A stretch of DNA of 13,393 nt from DATFMP01 sp041477795 (GTDB taxonomy: Bacteria; SAR324; JACQKK01). Under the pieces are notes generated by a model. The model ran no database searches. It was not told where the DNA came from and saw only the letters and a program-made list of their open reading frames with translations. The DNA is taken from NCBI GenBank assembly GCA_041477795.1, contig JBGOUY010000105.1:1-13393 (forward strand). Direction: 5' to 3'. A program made the translations under genes and the position numbers. Of the stretch, positions 6,643 to 13,393 are shown piece after piece. How positions within the stretch are numbered: position 1 is the first letter of the stretch; every line of letters starts with the position of its first letter.

Positions 6643-6943
6643 TGGTCCCATCGAAATCCGGCTCCGATCCGCGACCTTCCCGCGCCGGCATTCCACAGGC
6701 CAGACCGTGCCCGCCAACTTTCCGCCCCACGGCGCTGAGCCGTCCCCGCCGGCGCGCCCGCACCTTCTTCGCCAGGGGGATGATTGCGGGTGCCGACGTC
6801 CGGCGGGGACGGCCGCTGCCGTGTCGGGCGCCGACCGGAAGGAGCGATCTCCCCTGGAGGGTCGGCATCCTCGCTTGCGCCTGTGGCGGGCCCGCCGTCC
6901 GCGCTCCCAGGGATCGTAGGCCATTCAACAAAGGAATCCGCTC
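6643..6943 (+). other. gene-free region of 301 bp with strong inverted repeats, upstream of the ligase gene
   Basis: No reading frame here looks protein-like. The stretch holds three inverted-repeat structures. The first is a 14-bp perfect repeat (6739-6752 with 6800-6813) enclosing a 9-bp stem with one G-U (6754-6762 with 6785-6793). The second is a 7-bp stem GCCGACC/GGTCGGC (6830-6836 with 6860-6866) enclosing GGAG-CGAT-CTCC. The third is the palindrome GGCGGGCCCGCC (6885-6896). The region ends with the ligase ribosome binding site AAGGA at 6931-6935. It could be a structured leader RNA or scar DNA from the IS event. I do not recognise a known riboswitch. Confidence 0.55.
6739..6813 (+). 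repeat. 14-bp perfect inverted repeat with nested 9-bp stem
   Basis: Outer arms GCCGTCCCCGCCGG and CCGGCGGGGACGGC are exactly complementary. Inner arms GCGCCCGCA and TGCGGGTGC pair with one G-U. The loop is 22 bases (6763-6784). No T-run follows, so it is not a standard intrinsic terminator. Confidence 0.65.
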
Positions 6944-8308
6944 ATGAAAGGAATGCTGACGTTGGAAGAGCTGACGCAGCAGATCGAGGCAGGAACGATT
7001 GACACGGTGCTGGTGGCCTTCCCGGACCTGCAAGGCCGGCTGATCGGCAAGCGCGTCACCGGCCACTACTTCGTCGAAGAGGGCGCCCGTGAGCTGCACG
7101 TGTGCGATTACCTCCTCGCCGTGGACATGGACATGGAGCCGGTGCCCGGTTACAAGGTCGCCTCCTGGAACCTGGGTTACGGGGATATGGCAATCCGACC
7201 GGTGCTCTCCACCCTGCGCCGCATTCCCTGGCTGCCCGCCACGGCGCTGGTGCTGGCCGATTGCGTGGATCACCACGGGAATGACCTGCCGCATGCCCCG
7301 CGATCGATCCTCAAGCGCCAGGTGGAACGAGCCAGGAAGATGGGCTACGTCGCCAAGTTCGCATCCGAATTGGAGTTCTACGCCTTCGACGAGTCCTATC
7401 GCTCCATCGAGCAAAAATACTTCCGCAACCTGTTGACCGCCGGGAGTTACATCCAGGACTACCACATCCTGCAGACCACCAAGGAGGAGGAGCTGATCCG
7501 CGCCATCCGCAACGGCCTCGATGGGGCCGGCATTCCGGTGGAGTTCTCCAAGGGCGAGTGGGGCCCCGGCCAGGAGGAAATCAACGTGCGCTATGCCGAG
7601 GTGGTGGAGATGGCCGACCGCCACGTGATATACAAGAACGGGGCGAAGGAGATCGCCCATCAGCAGGGTAAGGCCATCACCTTCATGGCCAAATGGCGCT
7701 ACGATCTGGCCGGGAGCAGTTGCCACGTCCACTCCTCCCTCTGGGATGGCAAGACCGGCGGCTCGGCTTTTGAAGACAAGGAGAGGCCCGACGAAGGAAC
7801 GGCCATTTTTCGTCACTACCTGGCCGGGCAGGTCGCGCTCGCCCGCGAAATGGCCTATTTCCTGGCGCCCTATATCAACTCCTACAAGCGCTTCCAGGTC
7901 GGCACATTTGCCCCCACCAAGGCCATCTGGAGTCGGGACAACCGCACCGCCGGCTTTCGGGTGGTGGGCAGCGGCTCATCCCTGCGCGTGGAATGCCGCA
8001 TCCCGGGTGCGGACGCCAACGTCTATCTGGCCTTCGCCGCCCTGCTGGCCGCGGGTCTCTACGGCATCGAGCAGAAGCTGGAGCCCGAGCCGCCCTACCA
8101 GGGCAATGCCTACGAGAACCCGGCGTTGCGCGAGGTGCCCAAGACCCTGCGCGAGGCGCTGGCGCTGCTGGACGGCTCCAAGGTGCTGCGTGCGGCCCTG
8201 GGCGACGAAGTCGTGGAGCACTACCTGCACACGGGGCGCTGGGAGCAGCACGAGTATGACCGCCGCGTCACCGATTGGGAATTGCAGCGCAACTTCGAAC
8301 GAGTCTAG
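6944..8308 (+). CDS. glutamine-synthetase-fold gamma-glutamyl-amine ligase (PuuA/GlnA-like)
   Basis: A 454-residue protein starting at ATG 6944, with AAGGA eight bases upstream. GS catalytic landmarks are present: SELEF (E142, E144), GQEEIN (E211, E212), SSCHVHSSLWD (H261, H263), NRTAG (R334) and RVECR (R348, E350, R352). In the N-terminal domain FPDLQGRLIGKRV replaces the DGSS-type loop of true glutamine synthetases. That version is typical of ligases that join glutamate to an amine, such as PuuA for putrescine or Streptomyces GlnA4 for ethanolamine. It is slightly shorter than PuuA. An aldehyde dehydrogenase and an iron alcohol dehydrogenase follow, as expected for oxidising a gamma-glutamylated amino alcohol. 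With phnW and phnX nearby, the amine may be ethanolamine or 2-aminoethylphosphonate; this is inference. Ammonia as substrate is not excluded. Confidence 0.85.
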   Translation: MKGMLTLEELTQQIEAGTIDTVLVAFPDLQGRLIGKRVTGHYFVEEGARELHVCDYLLAVDMDMEPVPGYKVASWNLGYGDMAIRPVLSTLRRIPWLPATALVLADCVDHHGNDLPHAPRSILKRQVERARKMGYVAKFASELEFYAFDESYRSIEQKYFRNLLTAGSYIQDYHILQTTKEEELIRAIRNGLDGAGIPVEFSKGEWGPGQEEINVRYAEVVEMADRHVIYKNGAKEIAHQQGKAITFMAKWRYDLAGSSCHVHSSLWDGKTGGSAFEDKERPDEGTAIFRHYLAGQVALAREMAYFLAPYINSYKRFQVGTFAPTKAIWSRDNRTAGFRVVGSGSSLRVECRIPGADANVYLAFAALLAAGLYGIEQKLEPEPPYQGNAYENPALREVPKTLREALALLDGSKVLRAALGDEVVEHYLHTGRWEQHEYDRRVTDWELQRNFERV

Positions 8309-8411
8309 CTCCCGGCCCTCCAAGCACATCCAACCGCCCACTGGCTAGCGCGCGCCACACGCAGCCCCGCCGAGCTGGGACTGCCAGGGTATCTGTGACT
8401 GAAACCGACGT

Positions 8412-9803
8412 ATGACCTCCATTCAGAAGACCGTAACCCCTCTCGACGGCAGCATCTACGTCGAACGGCCACTGGCCGACTCCAGGACCATCGCCCGCGC
8501 CCTGGCCGGGGCCCGCGCGGCCCAGGGGGTCTGGCGCAAGGTGCCGCTCGCATAGCGGGCGCGGCTCTGTGGCCGCGCCGTGGATGCCTTCCTGGCCCGC
8601 AAGTCGGCCGTGGCCGAGGAGATCACCTGGCAGATGGGCCGCCCGCTGCGCTACACGCCCCTGGAAGTGGAGCGCCTGGAAGAGCGGGCGCGGCACATGA
8701 TCTCCATCGCCGCCGGGGCGCTGGCGGACGTGCAGGTGGAGCCGCGTGTCGGGTTCACGCGTTTCATCCGGCGCGATCCGCTGGGCTTGGTGTTCACCAT
8801 CGCCCCGTGGAATTACCCCTACCTGACCTCGGTGAACTCGATCATCCCGGCGCTGATGGCCGGCAATGCGGTGCTGCTCAAGCACTCGGCCCAGACCCCC
8901 TTGTGTGCGGAGCGCTACTTGGAATCATTTGCGGAGGCGGGCCTGCCCGACGGCGTGTTCCAATACCTGCACCTGAGCCATGCGGACACCGAGCGCATCA
9001 TTGCCGCGCCGGAAGTGGACTTTGTGGCTTTTACCGGCTCGGTGCCCGGCGGCCGCATGGTCGAGCAGGCCGCGGTGGGCCGCTTCATCGGCCTAGGCCT
9101 GGAGCTGGGCGGCAAGGATCCGGCCTACGTCCGCCCTGACGCGAACCTGGATCATGCCGTGGAAAACCTGGTGGACGGGAGCTTCTTCAACTCCGGGCAA
9201 TCGTGCTGCGGCGTGGAGCGCATCTATGTGCACGCCTCCATTGCCAAGCGCTTCGTGGATGCCTTCGTGGCCCTCACCCGGCAATACCGGCTGGGCAATC
9301 CGCTCGATCCGGAAACGACGCTGGGCCCGATGGTGCGCACCTCGGCCGCAGACCTGGTGCGCGAGCACATCGCCGAAGCCGTGCGGATGGGCGCGCGCGC
9401 TCTGATCGACCCCAAGGAGTTCCCCGCCAACCGGGACGGCACGCCCTACCTTGCACCGCAGGTGCTGGTGGACGTGAACCACTCCATGCGCGTGATGACC
9501 GAGGAATCCTTCGGGCCGGTGGTGGGGATCATGCCCGTCACCTCCGACGAGGAGGCCGTACGGCTCATGAACGACAGCCCCTATGGCCTCACCGCGTCGG
9601 TTTGGACCCGCGACGAGGAGGCCGCCATCGCCCTGGGCGACCAGGTGCGCACCGGCACGTGTTTCATGAACCGCTGCGATTACCTCGACCCGGCGCTGGC
9701 CTGGACCGGCGTGAAGGATTCCGGCCGCGGATGCAGCCTGTCCACACTGGGCTATGAGCAACTGACGCGGCCAAAGTCCTTCCACCTGCGCACGGCCCTG
9801 TGA
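8412..9803 (+). pseudogene. NAD(P)-dependent aldehyde dehydrogenase interrupted by in-frame TAG at codon 48
   Basis: Read through, the frame encodes 463 residues of an ordinary aldehyde dehydrogenase, but TAG at 8553-8555 stops it after ...WRKVPLA. The same frame resumes as RARLCGRAVDAFLARK, where relatives have an acidic or Gln residue, so one base change explains it. The rest is intact: N134 in PWNYP, K157 in LLKHS, E231 in LELGGKDP, catalytic C265 in GQSCCGVER, and EESFGPVV. Translation could restart at GTG 8580 (25 bases after the stop), giving 408 residues that lack the N-terminal helices. The initiation site at ATG 8412 has no strong ribosome binding site. The product would oxidise an aldehyde from the neighbouring alcohol dehydrogenase (gamma-glutamyl-acetaldehyde, acetaldehyde or phosphonoacetaldehyde). 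Nonsense mutation, sequencing error and re-initiation remain possible. Confidence 0.85.
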
Positions 9804-9885
9804 ACCGGAACCACGGCCTCCGGGCGCCGGGCGCCGGCCGCGACCACCGGACGCCAGGCACCCCCATCCTCCGAGCACGAACCCC

Positions 9886-11061
9886 ATGAGCGACGAGACT
9901 GCCGCGCCCGTCGGCAACTGGAACTACCCCACCCGCGTGCGCTTCGGCGCCGGGCGCATCGCCGAGCTGCCCGCGGCCTGCAAGGAGTTGGGTCTGCACC
10001 GGCCCCTGCTCGTCACCGATGCCCAGTTGGCCGCCCATGCCATGGTGCGGGACGCCGTGACCGCCAACGAGCGCGCCGGCGTCCCCACGGCAGTGTTCAG
10101 CGATCTCAAGTCCAATCCGCTGGGACGCAACGTGGACGATGGTGTGCGCGCCTACCGGGCCGGGGCCCACGACGGCGTGATCGCGTTCGGCGGCGGGAGC
10201 GCCCTGGACGTGGGCAAGGCCATCGCCTTCATGATCGCGCAGACCCGCCCGATCTGGGATTTCGAGGACATCGGGGACTGGTGGACGCGCGCCAACGCGG
10301 AAGGCATCGCCCCGGTGATCGCCGTGCCGACGACCTCCGGCACGGGCTCCGAAGTGGGCCGCGCTTCTGCCCTCATCAACGAGGCCAGTCACACGAAGAA
10401 GATCATTTTCCACCCGCGCATGATGCCGGTCTTGGTGATCGCGGACCCGGCGCTGACCGTGGGCCTGCCCCCAAACCTGACGGCCGCCACGGGCATGGAC
10501 GCGATGGCGCATTGCCTGGAAGCCTACTGTTCTCCCGGTTATCACCCGCTCGCCGATGGCGTGGCGGTGGAGGGGCTGCGCCTGATCCACCGCTGGCTTC
10601 CCGTCGCTGTGAAGGATGGCCACAACCTCGCCGCCCGCGCGCACATGATGGCGGCCGCGGCCATGGGTGCGACGGCCTTCCAGAAAGGGCTGGGCGCCGT
10701 GCATGCCCTCAGCCATCCGGTCGGCGCACTCTACGATACGCACCATGGGCTCACCAATGCCGTGTTCATGCCCTACGTGCTGGCGTTCAACCGCCCGGCG
10801 ATCCAGGACAAGCTCAAGCGCCTGGCCGCCTACCTGGGGCTGGCCCGCCCGGGATTCAAGGCGGTGCTGGACTGGACCCTCGAGCTGCGGCGGCAGTTGG
10901 CCGTGCCGCACACGCTGCGTGAGCTGGGCGTGGACGATTCGCGCATCGACGAGATGGCGCAAATGGCCGCGCTGGACCCCACCGCCGGCGGCAACCCGCT
11001 CCCGGTCGGCGTCAAGGAGCTGACGAGGCTTTTCCGGAACGCCCTGGACGGTCGGCTCTGA
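9886..11061 (+). CDS. iron-containing (group III) alcohol dehydrogenase
   Basis: A 391-residue protein of the FucO/AdhB family. The NAD-binding part has FGGGSALDVGKAIA (about 101-114) and PTTSGTGSEV (148-157). The metal site is complete: D205 and H209 in TGMDAMAHCLEAY, H273 in AVHALSHPVGA, and H287 in YDTHHGLTNA. The spacing equals that of FucO. It interconverts an alcohol and an aldehyde with NAD(H). In this cluster the candidates are gamma-glutamyl-ethanolamide oxidation, reduction of the acetaldehyde made by PhnX, or oxidation of 2-hydroxyethylphosphonate; PhpC-type enzymes of this family use the last pair. The start at ATG 9886 has only a weak upstream GAG. It lies 82 bp after the aldehyde dehydrogenase frame, in the same direction. 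Substrate is not determined by sequence. Confidence 0.92.
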   Translation: MSDETAAPVGNWNYPTRVRFGAGRIAELPAACKELGLHRPLLVTDAQLAAHAMVRDAVTANERAGVPTAVFSDLKSNPLGRNVDDGVRAYRAGAHDGVIAFGGGSALDVGKAIAFMIAQTRPIWDFEDIGDWWTRANAEGIAPVIAVPTTSGTGSEVGRASALINEASHTKKIIFHPRMMPVLVIADPALTVGLPPNLTAATGMDAMAHCLEAYCSPGYHPLADGVAVEGLRLIHRWLPVAVKDGHNLAARAHMMAAAAMGATAFQKGLGAVHALSHPVGALYDTHHGLTNAVFMPYVLAFNRPAIQDKLKRLAAYLGLARPGFKAVLDWTLELRRQLAVPHTLRELGVDDSRIDEMAQMAALDPTAGGNPLPVGVKELTRLFRNALDGRL

Positions 11062-11319
11062 GCGCAGCCGCCCGACGCGGCCAGGCCTGGGCCGGGCGCC
11101 CGCGTCAGCCCTCCGGCGGACGCCGCGCCAGGCCCCGCGCCGCGCATACCCATTTGGGTTGTGGCGCATTGAAGACTTGAATTTGGCCGGCATCCCGCAA
11201 TTTGGGACACCGGTCGGACCCGGCTGGTTTGCACCCGGCCCTCACGCAGTGCCCGGCGCGCGGCCTCGCGAACGAATCGCGGGGCCCCCTGTCGCGCACG
11301 ATCCCCAGCGAGCGCTACC
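11062..11319 (+). promoter_or_regulatory. intergenic region before phnW with AT-rich patch, repeats and candidate promoter
   Basis: A 258-bp gap that is wider than the other gaps of the cluster. It contains a locally AT-richer patch (about 11145-11210) with three ATTTGG copies at 11152, 11181 and 11200. The first lies in the palindrome CCCATTTGGG (11149-11158) and the third in TCCC...GGGA (11193-11207). This suggests operators and a separate promoter for phnW. Near 11080 GC-rich near-palindromes follow the alcohol dehydrogenase stop, without a T-run. Confidence 0.45.
11183..11200 (+). promoter_or_regulatory. weak candidate sigma-54 promoter for phnW
   Basis: TTGG at 11183-11186 and GC at 11197-11198 place the invariant GG and GC ten bases apart, as sigma-54 promoters require. 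The flanking match to TGGCACG and TTGC is poor, so this is a low-confidence site. A start near 11210 would leave a leader of about 110 bases. Confidence 0.25.
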
Positions 11320-12459
11320 ATGACTGCTTCTCTGACATCCCCGCCCGGTTGGAAGGACAAGGCGCTTTACACGCCCGGGCCGCTTACCACGAGTCGCACG
11401 GTCAAGCAGGCCATGCTGCGCGACCTGGGCTCGCGCGACACCGAGTTCATCGACTCGGTGCGCTACGTGCGCTCCGCGCTGCTACAGGTCGGCGGCGTGG
11501 CGGGTAAGGGTTACGAATGCGTGCTCATGCAGGGCAGCGGCACGTTCGCCATCGAGTCCGTGCTGTCTTCGGTGACCCCGCCGGACGGCCACTGGCTGAT
11601 CGTTATCAACGGGGCCTACGGTCGGCGCATGGTGGAAATCAACCGCGTGCTGAAGATCGCCACCACGGCCCTCGAAGGGCCGGAGGACGAGCCGCCCGAT
11701 CCCGCGGCAGTGGACGCGGCACTGGCCGGGGACCCTTCTATTACCCACGTGGCGGTCGTGCACTGCGAGACCACCACGGGCATCTTCAACCCGGTGGAGG
11801 CGATCGGCCGCGTCGTGCGGCAGCGGGGCCGCTGCTACTTCGTGGACGCGATGAGCAGCTTCGGCGCGGTGCCACTGGACCTGGAGGCTGCGGGTGTCGA
11901 CTACCTGGTGTCCTCCGCCAACAAGTGCGTGGAGGGCGTGCCCGGCTTTGCATTCGCGCTCGCGCGCCGCGAGGCGCTGCTGGCCACCGCGAGCTATGCC
12001 CGCAGCCTCAGCCTGGATCTGCTCGCCCAATGGAAGGGGCTGGAGGCCAACGGCCAGTTCCGCTTCACCCCGCCCACGCACGCTTTGCTGGCCTACGCGC
12101 AGGCGCTGCGCGAGCTGGAGGCCGAAGGCGGCGTGTCCGGCCGCGCGGCCCGCTACCGCGGCAACTACGAGATCGTGGCCGCAGGCATGCGCGAACTGGG
12201 CTTCCGCGAATACCTGCAGCCGCGGCACCAGGGCTACATCATCAACTCCTACCTCTACCCAGCGCACCCGCGCTTCGTTTTCGCGGAGTTCTACCGGCGG
12301 CTCAGCGACAAGGGCTTCGTCATCTATCCGGGCAAGCTCAGCCACGCCGACTGCTTCCGCATTGGCAACATCGGGCGGCTGTTTCCGGCGGACATGCACG
12401 CCATCCTCGCCGCCATCCGCGAGACGCTGGCCGAGATGGGCGTGGCGCTGCGCGACTGA
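11320..12459 (+). CDS. phnW: 2-aminoethylphosphonate:pyruvate transaminase
   Basis: A 379-residue PLP enzyme of the class V aminotransferase fold. It transfers the amino group of 2-aminoethylphosphonate to pyruvate, giving phosphonoacetaldehyde and alanine in the cytoplasm. Diagnostic segments are LYTPGPLTTSRTVKQAML at the N-terminus, MQGSGTFAIES (70-80) for phosphate binding, HCETTTGIFNP (148-158), VDAMSSFGA with D176, and SSANKCVEGVPGF with the PLP lysine K202. YPGKLSHADCFRIGNIG near the C-terminus is typical of PhnW and its close relatives. The length fits the family. The start at ATG 11320 has a weak GCGAG about nine bases upstream. PhnX, the enzyme that consumes its product, is the next gene but on the other strand. 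A related AEP transaminase with shifted specificity cannot be excluded. Confidence 0.94.
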   Translation: MTASLTSPPGWKDKALYTPGPLTTSRTVKQAMLRDLGSRDTEFIDSVRYVRSALLQVGGVAGKGYECVLMQGSGTFAIESVLSSVTPPDGHWLIVINGAYGRRMVEINRVLKIATTALEGPEDEPPDPAAVDAALAGDPSITHVAVVHCETTTGIFNPVEAIGRVVRQRGRCYFVDAMSSFGAVPLDLEAAGVDYLVSSANKCVEGVPGFAFALARREALLATASYARSLSLDLLAQWKGLEANGQFRFTPPTHALLAYAQALRELEAEGGVSGRAARYRGNYEIVAAGMRELGFREYLQPRHQGYIINSYLYPAHPRFVFAEFYRRLSDKGFVIYPGKLSHADCFRIGNIGRLFPADMHAILAAIRETLAEMGVALRD

Positions 12460-12535
12460 ACCCCGCCGGCACCGCGGCCCGTGGTGGTGACGGGTGCGGG
12501 AGCGGGGGATGGGAGCGCCACCGCGACCGGTCCGC
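12460..12535. other. convergent intergene between phnW and phnX
   Basis: A 76-bp space between two convergent stops. It holds the short palindrome GACCGGTC (12525-12532) but no stem followed by a T-run on either strand. Termination here is not explained by a visible intrinsic terminator. Confidence 0.4.
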
Positions 12536-13366
12536 TCAGGGCCGCTCGCCCCGCGCCAGGCGGCGCTCGATGTCCTCGATGCACGGCATCAGGTCGGCGA
12601 TGGAATCGACCACGTAGTGCGCGCCGCTCTGGTTCAGGCGCCCATAGGCGCGGGCGCGCCGGGCATCCCGCTCGGCGGCCGGCAGCGCCCGGTATGCCTC
12701 CAGGGGCAGCCCCACCTCGTTGCCGCTCACGGCGAGCCCCACTGTCCACATGCCCGCGTTCAATCCTTCCTCCACGCCCGGCACGGTGTCGTCCACCTTG
12801 ACGCAGGCCTCCATGGGCGACACCTGCAGATTGATCACGTTCTGCAGGCACATGAACGGCAGCGGGCGCCCGGCAGGCACGTCGCCAGCGCACACGGTGG
12901 AGTCGGGGTCATAGCCCTGCTCCTTGGCGTCCTTGAGGTTGATCTCCATCATATTGCGCAGGTAACCCGTGGTGGAGCCGATCTTGATGCCCTTGGCCCG
13001 CAACTGGCCGACCACCTCCAGCGTGCCCGGAATCAGCTTGGAATACTGCGACAGGCACTCGAGCTGCAGCGGCACGAACTCGGCGAACATGGCGTCCACG
13101 TCCTTCTCGTTGGGTTCGCGTCCGTGCGCCTGCTTCCAGCGGGCGCGCACGGAATCCTGCTCGGTGATGCGCTGGATGTGCACGCGCTTGTGGGCGCCCA
13201 TCGGCGCGCGGGCCTCCTCCATGGAGATCGGGACTTTCTTGCGCTTGAACACCTCCACGAATACCACGGCGGGCGCCATGCACCCGTAGTCCATCGTGGT
13301 GCCGGCCCAGTCCAGCAGCACGGCCTCGATCGGCCCGTGGTAGACGCGTCGGTAGCTCCAACTCAT
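12536..13366 (-). CDS. phnX: phosphonoacetaldehyde hydrolase (phosphonatase)
   Basis: A 276-residue HAD-superfamily enzyme. It cleaves the C-P bond of phosphonoacetaldehyde to acetaldehyde and phosphate through a Schiff-base lysine. HAD motif 1 is LLDWAGTTMDYG, with nucleophile D19 and the phosphonatase-specific Ala-Gly-Thr-Thr. The cap domain has APMGAHKRVHIQRI, with K60 at the expected Schiff-base position. Motif 2 is GSTTGYL, followed by CAGDVPAGRPLPFMCLQN. The last acidic motif is VKVDDTVPGVEEGLNAGMW. The start ATG 13366 has AAAGGA eight bases upstream. Length and motifs match the family closely. The gene faces phnW and must have its own promoter beyond 13380, partly outside the window; in many genomes phnW and phnX are co-directional. 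The start of any upstream partner gene is not visible. Confidence 0.95.
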   Translation of the reverse strand: MSWSYRRVYHGPIEAVLLDWAGTTMDYGCMAPAVVFVEVFKRKKVPISMEEARAPMGAHKRVHIQRITEQDSVRARWKQAHGREPNEKDVDAMFAEFVPLQLECLSQYSKLIPGTLEVVGQLRAKGIKIGSTTGYLRNMMEINLKDAKEQGYDPDSTVCAGDVPAGRPLPFMCLQNVINLQVSPMEACVKVDDTVPGVEEGLNAGMWTVGLAVSGNEVGLPLEAYRALPAAERDARRARAYGRLNQSGAHYVVDSIADLMPCIEDIERRLARGERP

Positions 13367-13393
13367 GTGACGGATCCTTTCGTGGGGCGAGTC

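Noticed and set aside
6863..6881. Possible sigma-54 promoter before the ligase gene (GGCATCCTCGCTTGC)
   Set aside because: GG and GC are 11 bases apart instead of the strict 10.
6643..6943. Known riboswitch or integron attachment site in the inverted-repeat region
   Set aside because: I could not match glycine or other riboswitch core motifs, nor the GTTRRRY/RYYYAAC boxes of attC sites.
6563..7816. Minus-strand open frame of 417 codons spanning the junction and the ligase 5' half
   Set aside because: It crosses the IS breakpoint and runs antisense to the conserved ligase; no family resemblance.
9664..11193. Minus-strand open frame of 509 codons opposite the alcohol dehydrogenase
   Set aside because: The complementary strand encodes a full iron alcohol dehydrogenase with all four metal ligands; the antisense frame has no recognisable features.
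1..13393. CRISPR array, prophage genes or intact transposon
   Set aside because: No regularly spaced direct repeats with unique spacers, no integrase or phage gene, and only an IS fragment were found.

Overview
The window is high-GC chromosomal DNA from a proteobacterium, probably beta or gamma. This rests on gene content (a CIO-type cytochrome bd oxidase, an ArsR/SRPBCC pair, phosphonate genes) and on codon and GC style. The genus cannot be named from the sequence.

Left part (about 1-1263, plus strand): the 3' end of an ArsR-type regulator overlaps by ATGA a START/AHSA1-type SRPBCC protein. A small four-helix membrane protein of unknown function follows. They look like one small operon cut by the window edge.

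Second part (1357-6276, minus strand, transcribed right to left): a probable four-gene operon. Its order is a 5'-nucleotidase-like lipoprotein, the two subunits of a cyanide-insensitive-type cytochrome bd quinol oxidase (cioA, cioB), and a short transmembrane protein of the cation diffusion facilitator fold. The lipoprotein has lost most of the histidines of the metallophosphatase site. Its signal peptide is built from a 21-bp tandem repeat that places a Cys every seven residues. The CDF-like protein has an altered metal site and lacks the C-terminal domain.

Junction (about 6290-6943): a tRNA-Arg gene with anticodon CCG (73 nt, no encoded CCA) is followed 36 nt later by the left end of an IS3-family element. 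Its orfA is cut off after about 38 codons. About 300 bp rich in inverted repeats come next, with no credible gene. This looks like the border between the respiratory block and a catabolic block, possibly an island inserted near a tRNA.

Right part (6944-13366): a catabolic cluster. On the plus strand lie a glutamine-synthetase-fold gamma-glutamyl-amine ligase, an aldehyde dehydrogenase broken by one in-frame amber codon, an iron-type alcohol dehydrogenase, and 2-aminoethylphosphonate:pyruvate transaminase (PhnW). Phosphonoacetaldehyde hydrolase (PhnX) is on the minus strand, convergent with phnW. PhnW plus PhnX convert 2-aminoethylphosphonate to alanine, acetaldehyde and phosphate. The ligase/alcohol dehydrogenase/aldehyde dehydrogenase trio matches the predicted gamma-glutamyl route for ethanolamine. 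The cluster may therefore salvage lipid head-group amines (ethanolamine and its phosphonate analogue). Alternatively, the two dehydrogenases may handle acetaldehyde or hydroxyethylphosphonate. The amber codon suggests that part of the pathway is decaying or is translated by re-initiation. No transporter, regulator or gamma-glutamyl hydrolase for this cluster is in the window.
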